DNA of 64,000 bases from Shewanella nanhaiensis (GCF_019457885.1 NZ_JAHZST010000020.1:18037-82036); one strand, 5' to 3'; numbered from the stretch's first letter, positions 16,902 to 25,683 are shown. Made by a program: numbers and translations. The notes: generated by a model from the sequence alone, not told the origin.

Positions 16902-18263
16902 ATGACAACAGATACTATCGTGGCACAGGCAACCGCTCCCGGGCGAGGCGGTGTAGGTATCATTCGGATCTCAGGAGACAAGGCCAGCGATGTTGCTATG
17001 GCCGTGTTAGGTCACCTGCCAAAGACACGATATGCCGATTACTGTGACTTTAAAGATGCCGATAACGGTGTAATTGACCAAGGTATCGCCCTCTACTTCC
17101 AAGGCCCAAACTCCTTTACTGGAGAAGATGTGCTTGAGCTACAGGGACACGGCGGCCAGATAGTTCTAGATATGCTGATTAAGCGTGTTATGGAAGTGGA
17201 CGGTGTACGTATCGCTAAACCAGGTGAGTTCAGCGAGCAAGCCTTTATGAATGACAAGATGGATCTAACTCAAGCGGAAGCGATTGCCGATCTTATCGAT
17301 GCCACCAGCGAACAAGCGGCTAAAAGCGCCCTAAACTCACTACAAGGCGAGTTCTCGGTGCAGATACATGAACTCGTTGAGCAGGTCACCAACCTGCGCT
17401 TATATGTCGAAGCAGCCATTGACTTCCCCGACGAAGAGGTCGATTTCCTCTCTGACGGTAAGATTGCAGGCTCACTTAATCGCATCATCACTAAACTCGG
17501 CAACGTACAGGCCAGTGCCAAGCAAGGCGCCATCATACGTGAAGGGATGAAAGTGGTGATTGCAGGCCGTCCCAATGCAGGTAAGTCTAGTCTACTGAAT
17601 GCATTGGCAGGCAAAGAGTCCGCTATTGTCACCGAAATAGCCGGTACCACACGTGATGTCCTGCGTGAGCATATCCACCTAGATGGTATGCCACTGCATA
17701 TTATCGACACTGCCGGTCTTCGTGATACCGATGATACCGTCGAGATGATAGGGATTGAGCGCGCCTGGGCTGAGATAGAGACCGCAGATCAGGTACTCTT
17801 TATGGTTGATGGCACCACAACCGATGCCGTCGATCCCCGCGAGATCTGGCCAGACTTTATCGACCGTCTGCCTAAAAATTTAGGGATCACTGTGGTGCGC
17901 AACAAAGCCGATATCACAGGGGAGCCTTTAACCTTAACCCAAGATCATGGCCACAGCGTATTTAAGATCTCAGCCAAAACAGGCTTAGGCGTTGAATCGC
18001 TACAACAGCACCTTAAATCATTAATGGGCTACCAAAGTAACCTTGAAGGTGGCTTTATCGCACGACGTCGTCACCTAGAAGCCCTAGATCTTGCCAGCAG
18101 TCATCTGATGATAGGTAAAGAGCAGTTAGAGGTCTATTTAGCGGGTGAACTGCTAGCCGAAGAGTTAAGGATGACCCAGATGGCCTTGTCTGAGATTACC
18201 GGTAAATTCACCTCTGATGATCTGCTCGGCAAGATCTTCAGCAGCTTCTGTATCGGTAAATAG
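16902..18263 (+). CDS. mnmE: tRNA modification GTPase MnmE
   Basis: 453 aa GTPase that with MnmG installs the 5-carboxymethylaminomethyl group at wobble U34 of certain tRNAs. The N-terminal formyl-THF-binding domain begins MTTDTIVAQATAPGRGGVGI. The G domain has P-loop GRPNAGKSSLL near residue 225, G3 DTAGLR and the G4 motif NKAD. The C-terminal catalytic-type FCIGK is intact. mnmG lies 17.5 kb away on the far side of the accessory region and oriC. Confidence 0.99.
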   Translation: MTTDTIVAQATAPGRGGVGIIRISGDKASDVAMAVLGHLPKTRYADYCDFKDADNGVIDQGIALYFQGPNSFTGEDVLELQGHGGQIVLDMLIKRVMEVDGVRIAKPGEFSEQAFMNDKMDLTQAEAIADLIDATSEQAAKSALNSLQGEFSVQIHELVEQVTNLRLYVEAAIDFPDEEVDFLSDGKIAGSLNRIITKLGNVQASAKQGAIIREGMKVVIAGRPNAGKSSLLNALAGKESAIVTEIAGTTRDVLREHIHLDGMPLHIIDTAGLRDTDDTVEMIGIERAWAEIETADQVLFMVDGTTTDAVDPREIWPDFIDRLPKNLGITVVRNKADITGEPLTLTQDHGHSVFKISAKTGLGVESLQQHLKSLMGYQSNLEGGFIARRRHLEALDLASSHLMIGKEQLEVYLAGELLAEELRMTQMALSEITGKFTSDDLLGKIFSSFCIGK

Positions 18264-18274
18264 CAAAATAAAAG

Positions 18275-18301
18275 AGTGCCATCTATTTCTCAGATGGCAC
18301 T
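18275..18301. terminator. Perfect 10-bp hairpin after mnmE
   Basis: AGTGCCATCT / AGATGGCACT with a 7-nt loop, 12 bp after the mnmE stop. On the plus strand no T tract follows; on the minus strand it is followed by CTTTTATTTT. It could end mnmE transcripts or stop leftward readthrough from the hrpB-like gene. Confidence 0.6.
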
Positions 18302-18359
18302 CATACAACCCCAATGTGAATACTCATCTGCGCTCAACTTATCCCCAAACCACTTCAAA

Positions 18360-18770
18360 AAGATGGATCCTGAAACAAGTTCAGGATGACGAAAACTGCT
18401 CAAAATAGAGCGATCTACAAGGGTAAAAAAAATGATGAATTTTATCCCCAAACGGTGGATAAAACTCCATCTATATACTACCCACCACAGGATCCCACAG
18501 CTATCTTGACCCCATAAAATTCAATGATCTTGATCAAAACAATCAACAGAGATATCAACAAGCTGTGCAAAGTCAACTTAAGATCTTAACCCCTGTTTAG
18601 ATCCTTGTGTAAGATATTGATTTTTATTTATTTAAAAACAGATCTACTTTTAAATAAAACTAAATAATTATTAAAAAATATTTTCGCTGTAGATAAGTTA
18701 TACGCAAATAGATCGATTAAAATAGTGATCTACACGGTAAAAGATCTTTTTATCCACAAGGGATCATAAT
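18360..18770. other. Origin-like segment downstream of mnmE
   Basis: This non-coding stretch has 12 GATC sites (18366, 18412, 18491, 18526, 18532, 18582, 18600, 18641, 18711, 18727, 18743, 18762), a perfect DnaA box TTATCCACA at 18750-18758 and near matches TTATCCCCA at 18339-18347 and 18442-18450. GGTGGATAA (inverted TTATCCACC) is at 18454-18462. The run 18604-18690 is extremely AT-rich. The design mirrors oriC at 35.4 kb but with fewer boxes. It may be the old mnmE-mioC intergenic region. No gene is seen from 18264 to 18947. Confidence 0.6.
18362..18390. repeat. REP-like palindrome
   Basis: Contains ATCCTGAA-ACAAG-TTCAGGAT (18366-18386), a short palindrome of a type common between genes in many proteobacteria. 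One copy was noticed in this window; its GATC overlaps the origin-like segment. Confidence 0.5.
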
Positions 18771-18947
18771 TGCCTTAACAGAACCTAGCTTGTTTTCGGC
18801 CATTTACACCTCAAAAAACAGATTAAAAATTTAAATCTCAGCAAAAAGCATCGAGGTATTCTGCTATTTTAAAAAACTAACTTTTTAACTTTTTCTGCTT
18901 TTAAAAATCACTAAGCCAAGTCTGTTTCATAAAAATTTAAAAACGGT

Positions 18948-21464
18948 TCATTTTATGTCCAATACGCGACTTGCTTTACGATATTGGATCTTCCAACCAA
19001 GCCAACGAGGCAGCTCCCAACGCTTAGGACCCCCCTTTCTTAATCCACTGGCATAAACTAGGGTGACCAGCTTACGTTTTGGTTGATACTCTACACTCAA
19101 CTTAAGCTCAGCCAGTTCCAGCTTTAAGGGGTACATGGCATCAAACTCCTCACGCTCCCACTCAGGTATCCCCTCAAACAGAAGATCCTCAGGCTCTACA
19201 AGCTCAAGATCATCGAAAGACTCAACCCCTAACTCAGATAACTTATCCTTAAGGTAAGTGTTAAGTTCCAAGACCGGCATCTCACTCTCTGCTCTACCTA
19301 ATGCTAACCAGATATTCCAAGCTGAGATATCACGCTCCAAACGAGCTGCAACGCCCTTAAAAATTCGTCCAACGCTGATACTACGTACTATCGCCTCAAT
19401 GGCTTGCCCCCCCTCAACCTCCTTGAGGTGAGTACCTATCACCCTGCCAGCATAGAGGGTTTCCACAAGAAGTTTATGTTTACTTCCCTGTTCACGATTA
19501 TCCGCCAGGCGCTCCTCACCTAAGCCAGCTTCAAGCAGCATCTTCACACTAATAGGTGCCATGCAGCTGGCTAAATTAAGCGTCTGCTTACTGCCTTTAC
19601 CTGCAATAGAGTGTTGATCAAACACCAGAGCAGCAAGGGCGCTCTCTCGGCCCTGGCTATCTTTAAGTTCACTGCAGAAACGACTATCTCGACCTATCTG
19701 AACCTCACTAAAACCATTGCCTAGAGCTGTTATTCGTTTTTCACGACGCACAAAAGCCAACTCAGGTAGCGCCTTTATCACCTCAAGTAACCAAGATTGA
19801 CGCAACTCTTGCCTTGCAGCTTGTAGAGGACTCTCTTGAGCCAGCGACACTAGACCAAGAGAGCTGCGGATTTGATTCGATAGCAAACACGCCTCCTTTC
19901 GAGCATCACTATTTACCTGTACAAATTCAGGCGGTTTCTCACGAACAAGCTTAACTAACATCCAAGCATCACAGCCGATTGGCTCCCACTCATTAAGCTC
20001 TTTTAACTCTTGTTCAGAGCTTGGCAACATAAATAGACGTTGTGACACACTCAAACCAGCAGCAAGGTCCACCATCAAGCCACGACTCTCATCATCAGGC
20101 ATGGCGCTTATCAGATGAGCAAATTGGGTGTCTATCGGTAGTGGCAGTAACTTAATACCGTGAGGAGTAATGGCTCCCTGTTTGTCGATTGCTCCCATGG
20201 CAATTAGCTTAGTCTCGGCTATCTCCAATGCTTTAACAGGAATAGCATCGACAAACTTAAGCTCACTTAAAAGATGATCATTGGAAGCAGCCGCTAACAT
20301 AGGTTCCACCAGCTCTTCACGTTGTAACTCAGGAGGAGTGATAGCCTCCAGTGGCGCCCCCATTCCCCATAAACGAACACAGATCCCCTCCGCAGTTCGA
20401 CCTGCGCGTCCCATACGTTGATTACTGCTGGCTTTAGAGATCCGCGCTAACGACAACACAGTACGGCCATTTCGTTGATGAGTTCTACGCTCAAGTCCTG
20501 AATCCACCACAGCAGTGACTCCAGGGATAGTCAGCGAAGTCTCGGCAATGTTAGTGGCAAAAATAACCCTTTGTTTATCTGAGTTTTGCAATATCGCTTT
20601 TTGCTCGTTGGCAGAGATGCCACCATGGAGCCCAAATAGCTCAAGTTGTGATTGTGCTCCTGTCAGAGACACGCATGCCTGCAAACAAGATTGGATCTCA
20701 CGCTTACCAGGAAGAAAAACCAGAATATCCCCTTTGGTTTCAGATAAAAGCCCAGATATCACTGTTTTTACCCTCTGCTCCACACCACGAACATCAGGCA
20801 GATGGTGACTCTCTTTCGCCTCATACCTAAGTTCCACGTGGAACCTTCTTCCCTGTGCCTGTAATCGGCGAGCACCAATAGCAGAATCTCTTCCTAAATA
20901 ATCAGTTAACCTCTCACCATCTATGGTGGCTGAGGTCAGTATTAGCCTAAGGTTTTTATGCTTTTCAGCCTTAGCTTTAAGCATCGCCAACAGCAGATCT
21001 GTATCCCAACGTCGTTCGTGGAACTCATCGATAATCACAGTATCAAAACAAGCTAAACCCGCCTTCTCATCATCACCCTTTGGCATCGACAGCCAGCGCA
21101 GTGCTATCCCTGGGGTCACAAAGGCTATCTGAGTCTTATCTGTCACCGTAGAATCGAAACGTATGGCATAGCCCACCTTATCTGTAGAGCCATCAGCCTC
21201 CTGCATTAAGGTGCTAACAAAAGCGCTTAGCGCCAAACAAGCCACCCGCCTTGGTTCCACAACCAGCACCCGCTTACCTTTGCCACTTTCACCAGACTTG
21301 ATATTACTCACTTCAGCACACCAAAGGGGCAAACGGGTAGATTTACCCGAGCCAGTATCGGACTCAATCACTAAGTGATTGTCTTTAAATGCTAATTTAA
21401 ATTCATCATAGATTGCGTCGATTGGCAGAGAGGTGAGCATAGATTGGTGGCTTTTAGAGGGCAT
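18948..21464 (-). CDS. DEAH-box ATP-dependent RNA helicase, HrpB-like (divergent)
   Basis: 838 aa SF2 helicase. Motif I is SDTGSGKSTRLPLW near residue 35, motif II is the DEFH variant (VIIDEFHERRWDTDLL), motif III is TSATID, and motif VI is QRMGRAGRTAEG. The helicase-associated 2 (HA2) domain follows. DEFH in motif II and overall length (E. coli HrpB 809 aa) support HrpB. The C-terminal ~300 residues are poorly conserved and end in KRWELPRWLGWKIQYRKAS instead of the usual HrpB tail. The role of HrpB is not well established in bacteria. First gene of the accessory region; a parS-like site lies within it at 20830-20845. Confidence 0.85.
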   Translation of the reverse strand: MPSKSHQSMLTSLPIDAIYDEFKLAFKDNHLVIESDTGSGKSTRLPLWCAEVSNIKSGESGKGKRVLVVEPRRVACLALSAFVSTLMQEADGSTDKVGYAIRFDSTVTDKTQIAFVTPGIALRWLSMPKGDDEKAGLACFDTVIIDEFHERRWDTDLLLAMLKAKAEKHKNLRLILTSATIDGERLTDYLGRDSAIGARRLQAQGRRFHVELRYEAKESHHLPDVRGVEQRVKTVISGLLSETKGDILVFLPGKREIQSCLQACVSLTGAQSQLELFGLHGGISANEQKAILQNSDKQRVIFATNIAETSLTIPGVTAVVDSGLERRTHQRNGRTVLSLARISKASSNQRMGRAGRTAEGICVRLWGMGAPLEAITPPELQREELVEPMLAAASNDHLLSELKFVDAIPVKALEIAETKLIAMGAIDKQGAITPHGIKLLPLPIDTQFAHLISAMPDDESRGLMVDLAAGLSVSQRLFMLPSSEQELKELNEWEPIGCDAWMLVKLVREKPPEFVQVNSDARKEACLLSNQIRSSLGLVSLAQESPLQAARQELRQSWLLEVIKALPELAFVRREKRITALGNGFSEVQIGRDSRFCSELKDSQGRESALAALVFDQHSIAGKGSKQTLNLASCMAPISVKMLLEAGLGEERLADNREQGSKHKLLVETLYAGRVIGTHLKEVEGGQAIEAIVRSISVGRIFKGVAARLERDISAWNIWLALGRAESEMPVLELNTYLKDKLSELGVESFDDLELVEPEDLLFEGIPEWEREEFDAMYPLKLELAELKLSVEYQPKRKLVTLVYASGLRKGGPKRWELPRWLGWKIQYRKASRVLDIK
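20830..20845. other. parS-like 16-mer inside the hrpB-like gene
   Basis: AGTTCCACGTGGAACC contains the perfect 14-bp palindrome GTTCCACGTGGAAC and matches Pseudomonas-type parS at 15 of 16 bases. On the gene strand it encodes FHVE. At about 18 kb from parAB and 15 kb from oriC it is the closest of the three candidates to the parAB genes. Confidence 0.55.
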
Positions 21465-21616
21465 AGGGATAACGACAAAAGTGGAAAAGTTCAGACAAGT
21501 CTAACGGGCAAAGTCTGTTGAGGAAACAAGGTAAAGCCAATCAATATCTGAACGGCACTATTAATATCAGAACACCCATATTAATAAAATTTGAACCAAT
21601 ACTAAACCTGATTAAA

Positions 21617-22381
21617 TCAAACTAATTTATAGTCAAAAAACTTACGATTTTCAGGGCCTGCGGCATTACTGCTGATCTTATTCCCATGTTTATACTCATC
21701 CCAGCTGGCCACGTTTCGGCCCCTATTTAAATGTGGAAAGTTTAGATGTGGAGAGCTCTGGTGTGAAGGGCTTAGATGTGAAGAGTTCATCTCAGAAGCG
21801 TTTTGTTCACTATCAAAACTTAAAAAATTGAGTAACTTAGACAAACTTCCCTCTTCACTGATATTTATACTCATCAAGTTATCTTGATGCTGCTCTGCTG
21901 GGCTGAAAAACTCAAATACCTCTCTCTTATGGCGCTGATAACACTCAACTAAATGTTGTCCATCCATAGGCTCTCTCACCTCGCCTACACCGAAACTGTG
22001 GCTAAAACTACGCTTTAAGATGGGATGAAAGCGCCCAGTTTTCCTGTCTAGATGGGGCAACATACGGCTTAATAGCATCTGCATCGATGGCACCCAAGCC
22101 TCAAGCTCTCTATCGAGATAGATGAATTTAGCTTGTGGATATAACCTAGCTAACTGCTTGTAATCACTGAAACAGGGAGCATCAGACACGATATCCGCCA
22201 ACTCAAAGGTCTGCTTAGTGAATCCCTGATGTGCCACTTTAAAACCCTGCTCAAGCAGTGCCACGCTGACGCTTGTTGTACCCGATCTTGGTAGGCCTAT
22301 GATGAAGGCCTTAGTCATCTTTTTATGGTTAGATGTTGGGTTTGCAGTAGTGTTTGTTGTTGATTTACTGGTTTCGGTCAT
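21617..22381 (-). CDS. Sulfotransferase-family-like P-loop protein
   Basis: 254 aa. FIIGLPRSGTTSVSVALLEQ at residues 26-45 is the PAPS-binding P-loop typical of sulfotransferase_3-type proteins, and YLDRELEAWVPSM follows at about 93-105. The N-terminal 21 residues are Thr/Asn/Ser-rich, so Met22 (at 22318) may be the true start. The region around residues 198-217 is encoded by four degenerate 15-bp tandem repeats (21726-21785) and gives SHLSPSHQSSPHLNF, a likely low-complexity loop. Substrate unknown. The gene lies 152 bp from the hrpB-like gene in the same orientation. Confidence 0.7.
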   Translation of the reverse strand: MTETSKSTTNTTANPTSNHKKMTKAFIIGLPRSGTTSVSVALLEQGFKVAHQGFTKQTFELADIVSDAPCFSDYKQLARLYPQAKFIYLDRELEAWVPSMQMLLSRMLPHLDRKTGRFHPILKRSFSHSFGVGEVREPMDGQHLVECYQRHKREVFEFFSPAEQHQDNLMSINISEEGSLSKLLNFLSFDSEQNASEMNSSHLSPSHQSSPHLNFPHLNRGRNVASWDEYKHGNKISSNAAGPENRKFFDYKLV

Positions 22382-22487
22382 AGATTTGGCTTTTTAGCAG
22401 GTGTTAGCCAGCGGTGGATGGATTGTAACACTAGATTGAGGAACCTTGTCGGTTAACAAGTTTGGCAAATAACTTTCTGTGTTAGGT

Positions 22488-22812
22488 TTTAGTTTCATCT
22501 GGCTGTCATTTTTACTTTGAAGTTTGTTAGCTTCAACGATGAAGCTATTTCATCGCTTTAACCATTTAATCTAATTTGGTTTTTTATACTTAGTCGATAA
22601 TTGGAAACCATAACCTTATTGGTGTTAATCGCCTCCAGCGGGGCTATGTGTAGACACTTCTACGAGACGCCGTGAATATATCCCTATAGGCTCTACCAAA
22701 ACATCCTTGTTTTGGAAGCTCGTAGCCGTATCTACACCTGTTGGTAGAGCCACTTATGTCTCTTCGATTTGGCTTTTCTTCGTGTTCTCCGTGGTGGGTT
22801 GCTTTTGATTGT
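22488..22812 (+). repeat. Structured interspersed repeat, copy 1
   Basis: Core 22648-22737: outer stem GTGTAGA / TCTACAC (22648-22654, 22731-22737), inner stem CTACGAG / CTCGTAG (22660-22666, 22719-22725) and apical hairpin CCAAAACATCCTTGTTTTGG (22696-22715). It is preceded by an arm containing TAGCTTCA...TGAAGCTA and GCCTCCAGCGGGGC. It is followed by a pyrimidine-rich tail ending TTCTCCGTGGTGG. It fills the gap between the sulfotransferase-like gene and fic; no gene is seen in the gap. Confidence 0.8.
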
Positions 22813-22855
22813 CTCTTTAGCCGTTAAGTTGATCTATTTTTGATGACCGACTCAG
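22804..22855. repeat. Left direct repeat flanking fic
   Basis: About 51 bp nearly identical (two mismatches seen) to 24521-24572 on the other side of fic, centred on CCGTTAAGTTGATCTATTTT. In both places it is followed some 45 nt later by ATGAGGCAATTAG and a 17-bp palindrome, so fic is bracketed by a composite direct repeat. Confidence 0.8.
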
Positions 22856-22926
22856 ATTTTTTGCAAATACTCAGACAAGCTTTACGCAAACAAACAGTCG
22901 TGATGAGGCAATTAGGATCCCTGTTT

Positions 22927-22980
22927 GCCTCACTATATGAGGCAAATAACTTGTTATTCGACTCATATAGTGAGTAGAAT
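22927..22980 (+). promoter_or_regulatory. fic promoter with two palindromic operator-like sites
   Basis: TTGTTA (22951-22956), an 18-bp spacer, TAGAAT (22975-22980). The spacer holds ACTCATATAGTGAGT (22961-22975). A second copy in the opposite sense, GCCTCACTATATGAGGC, lies at 22927-22943. The shared 13-mer is CTCATATAGTGAG. The placement suggests repression of fic, plausibly by its own C-terminal winged helix. Confidence 0.6.
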
Positions 22981-23010
22981 AAAGTGTGTATTCGACTCAA
23001 GGCGATAGAT

Positions 23011-24120
23011 ATGTGGATTTGGCAGCAGACTGATTGGCCTAATTTTCGTTGGGATAACGGCAAAATCTCGCAGTTACTGCGTCAGATTAACTTCAATCAA
23101 GGTCTACTTCTTGGCAAGTTAGATCAAGACCCTTCAGCCCAAATCACACTCGATACGCTTTTGGCGAACATCATACATTCAAGCGCTATTGAAGGTGAAA
23201 AGCTCAATGCCTTCTCGGTACGCTCATCCTTAGCCAATAAACTTGGTGTCAGTGACAAAAAGCCATTCCCCACCACAGTGCAAACTGATGGCCTGGCAGA
23301 GATGACCTTAGATGCATTACAAAATTGGCAATCAGAGTTAACCTTAACGCGAATACTAAACTGGCATCATCTACTATTCCCTGAAGGCCATAGTCTATTT
23401 AACTCTATCCAAGGTGGAACCTTACGGGGAGAGGAGCCAATGCAAGTGGTATCGGGCCGTATAGATAAGCCCAAAGTACACTTCGAAGCGCCTCCTCGCT
23501 CAATACTCGATGGTGAACTTGAGCAGTTTATTGCTTGGTTTAATCATTCTCGTCACGATACTGATCTAGATCCCTTAATTCGTGCGGCAATAACACATCT
23601 ATGGTTTGTGACCTTGCACCCTCTCGATGATGGTAATGGCCGTATTACTCGACTACTTACAGATTTAGCCCTAACCCAAGCTGAACACAGGTCAATCCGT
23701 TTTTATGCCATGTCTGTTACTGTGTTAGAGCGCCGCCAAGCCTATTACGAGATGCTAGAAACAAGCCAAAAAGGTGAACTCGATATCACAACCTGGCTTG
23801 TCTGGTTCTTAGATACGCTCAACGCGAGTTTACAAAAATCATTAGATGATATAGCGCAAACGGTGGCCAAAACCAACTACTGGCAACGAGTCGAGCAGAC
23901 ATTAAGTGGTAAAAAGCTGACAACTGAGCAAGTCAAAGTGCTTAATCGGCTTTTAGACGGTGAGTTTGAGCTTGGAATTAGCAGTAGCCAGTACCAAAAG
24001 GTCGCTAAAGTAAGCCGTGCAACAGCCACACGTCATTTAGCCCAGTTAGTTGAACAAAAGTGTTTGGTTAGGACGGATGCTGGTGGACGAAGTACCCGTT
24101 ACTTGCTAGCTAGCAAGTAA
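23011..24120 (+). CDS. Fic family protein with C-terminal winged-helix domain
   Basis: 369 aa. N-terminal DUF4172-type region (MWIWQQTDWPNFRWD), inhibitory motif SSAIEG at residues 57-62 (the S/TxxxEG/N helix of class II Fic proteins, placed before the Fic core), active-site loop HPLDDGNGRITR at 203-214, and a helix-turn-helix near the C-terminus (YQKVAKVSRATATRHLAQLV). Family knowledge: AMP transfer to a protein target, self-inhibited by the N-terminal helix; similar Shewanella proteins are annotated as Fic regulators. The ATG at 23011 has AAGG 8 nt upstream; the earlier GTG at 22984 would lie on top of the promoter. The gene is flanked by direct repeats and lacks an obvious antitoxin partner. 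Confidence 0.93.
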   Translation: MWIWQQTDWPNFRWDNGKISQLLRQINFNQGLLLGKLDQDPSAQITLDTLLANIIHSSAIEGEKLNAFSVRSSLANKLGVSDKKPFPTTVQTDGLAEMTLDALQNWQSELTLTRILNWHHLLFPEGHSLFNSIQGGTLRGEEPMQVVSGRIDKPKVHFEAPPRSILDGELEQFIAWFNHSRHDTDLDPLIRAAITHLWFVTLHPLDDGNGRITRLLTDLALTQAEHRSIRFYAMSVTVLERRQAYYEMLETSQKGELDITTWLVWFLDTLNASLQKSLDDIAQTVAKTNYWQRVEQTLSGKKLTTEQVKVLNRLLDGEFELGISSSQYQKVAKVSRATATRHLAQLVEQKCLVRTDAGGRSTRYLLASK

Positions 24121-24138
24121 CGTAAATAGCTTTTCTGG

Positions 24139-24520
24139 TTAGGTTTCTTGATTCATTTCGATGTTTTAGTACTTGGTGGATTAAAGATAATCAAACCTTC
24201 ATTGGTGTTTATCGCCTCCAGCGGGGTTACGTGCAAGTAATCCTTCAACACGCTATAAACCCATCCATGGGCGCTCTACTATTTCATCCTTGAAATATAA
24301 GGTCTCAGTCTCACTTACACCTGTTGGTAGAGCCATGACTCACTTCTTCGATTTTGCTTTTCTCTGAGAGCTCCGTGTTCTCCGTGGTGATAGCTTTAAT
24401 GCTGTGAAAGCTCATCTTGCTTTGGAAGCTATAGCCACATCAACACCTGCTGGTAAAGCCACAGTTATCTCTTCGATTTAGCTTTTCTTCGCGTTCTCTG
24501 TGTTCTCCGTGGTAGATAGC
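24139..24520 (+). repeat. Structured interspersed repeat, copy 2 (double)
   Basis: It contains the shared arm GCCTCCAGCGGGG (24213-24225), outer arms GTGCAAGT and ACTTACAC with one mismatch, and hairpins CCCATCCATGGG (24260-24271) and TATTTCATCCTTGAAATA (24280-24297). The shared tail TTCTCCGTGGT occurs twice (about 24378-24388 and 24503-24513), the second after a partial further unit at 24400-24460. The apical stem differs fully from copy 1, yet the loop CATCCTTG is kept. Confidence 0.75.
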
Positions 24521-24640
24521 TTTGATTGTCTCTTTGGCCGTTAAGTTGATCTATTTTTGATGACCGACCCAGTATTTACTGATCAAATTACAGATATGAG
24601 GCAATTAGAGGGCTTATTCGCCTCATATAGTGAGGCAAAT
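24521..24640. repeat. Right direct repeat flanking fic, with palindrome
   Basis: 24521-24572 repeats 22804-22855. It is followed by ATGAGGCAATTAG (24595-24607) and GCCTCATATAGTGAGGC (24620-24636), which is the exact reverse complement of the palindrome at 22927-22943. It ends 25 bp before the DUF417 gene. Confidence 0.75.
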
Positions 24641-24664
24641 AGATATATTTAATGAATGCATACA

Positions 24665-25111
24665 CTATTGTTCGCTAAGGGCACCTTTTAATGCGCCTCT
24701 ATTCGTTTCAACCACCATGATTGCGATGGCAAGAAACACCCAATCTTTGAGCAGAAAGAAGTTCGTTATCAGTACTCCATCTGAGACTTTCCAGGTATCT
24801 GGTGTCGTCAGCATAAAACTGAGTGTCACTACAAAAATACCCATCGCAGATAACCCAGATACCAAACCGACTTTCGCGTTTTTAAATCCCAACAGCAGGC
24901 CTATGCCTACAAGAATTTCAACCGAGCCAATAAGATTCGAAACAGTTTGTACAGAGAACAGCTGGTAAACCCAACTTAACAAGGGGTGGTTCACTATCAA
25001 GGGCTCAATCAACTTAGCCTCAGTAGCAGTGAACTTATAAACGCCCAACCACAGCAACACCAAAGATACACCTAGCACACCAAACAGATAGCCAAAATTT
25101 GTTGTTTTCAT
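24665..25111 (-). CDS. DUF417 (YkgB/RclC-type) membrane protein
   Basis: 148 aa with four predicted transmembrane segments. VVTLSFMLTTPDTWKVSDG matches the conserved segment of E. coli RclC (VTLSFLITTPEAW), a DUF417 inner-membrane protein linked to reactive-chlorine resistance. The ATG at 25111 gives a proper membrane N-terminus (MKTTNFGYLFGVLGVS); the longer frame to 25210 adds a non-membrane extension and is rejected. Function is unproven. It is convergent with fic. Confidence 0.8.
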   Translation of the reverse strand: MKTTNFGYLFGVLGVSLVLLWLGVYKFTATEAKLIEPLIVNHPLLSWVYQLFSVQTVSNLIGSVEILVGIGLLLGFKNAKVGLVSGLSAMGIFVVTLSFMLTTPDTWKVSDGVLITNFFLLKDWVFLAIAIMVVETNRGALKGALSEQ

Positions 25112-25224
25112 CGTATTTAATCCCAAAGACACTACTTCGATTAAGTAGCAATGAATGAGACAGCTGTTATCAAAAAAATCTTTCAACTTGTCGAATAACA
25201 AGTTGATCAAATATTTTCTTAGTT

Positions 25225-25480
25225 CGCTTTTGGTTTCATTTGGCTTTCATTTTTACTTTGAGGTTTATGGAATAGCAAAATCTTACTTTGATCTATAACC
25301 TGCGGTTCGCTGTATGTGTAGACACTTCTGCGAGACGCCGTGAATATATCCCTATAGGCTCTGCCAAAACATCCTTGTTTTGGAAGCTCGCAGCCGTATC
25401 TACACCTATTGGTAAAGCCACAGTTATCTCTTCGATTTAGCTTTTCTCCGCGTTCTCTGTATTCTCCGTGGTGGATAACT
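25225..25480 (+). repeat. Structured interspersed repeat, copy 3
   Basis: Same orientation as copy 1. Outer stem GTGTAGA / TCTACAC (25316-25322, 25399-25405), inner stem CTGCGAG / CTCGCAG (25328-25334, 25387-25393), apical hairpin CCAAAACATCCTTGTTTTGG (25364-25383). Against copy 1 the inner stem shows a compensatory A-T to G-C change. The rest of the 25112-25683 gap, including the end of the tail and 25500-25660, holds nothing recognisable. Confidence 0.8.
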
Positions 25481-25683
25481 TTTATCTTGATATTAGAAAG
25501 GAGCGGCGTAGCCCTTCAAGAACGTTCACAGGCTCACAACTAAGACACTACGCTGCGAGTAGAAAGATATAAGACAAATGCAAAAGTAAAAATAAAAGGA
25601 GTCTCATCGATGCTACTTGTTGCTTGCAAAAAATGACTTACCTGGCATAGTTCCTATCAATCTAATCGTATTTGAGTTTTATA

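Noticed and set aside
18217..18408. 63-codon frame after mnmE ending in ILKQVQDDE
   Set aside because: Begins inside mnmE out of frame and runs through the post-mnmE hairpin and a REP-like palindrome.
22984..23010. GTG at 22984 as the start of fic
   Set aside because: It would begin 4 nt after the -10 box; the ATG at 23011 has a ribosome-binding site and the family N-terminus.
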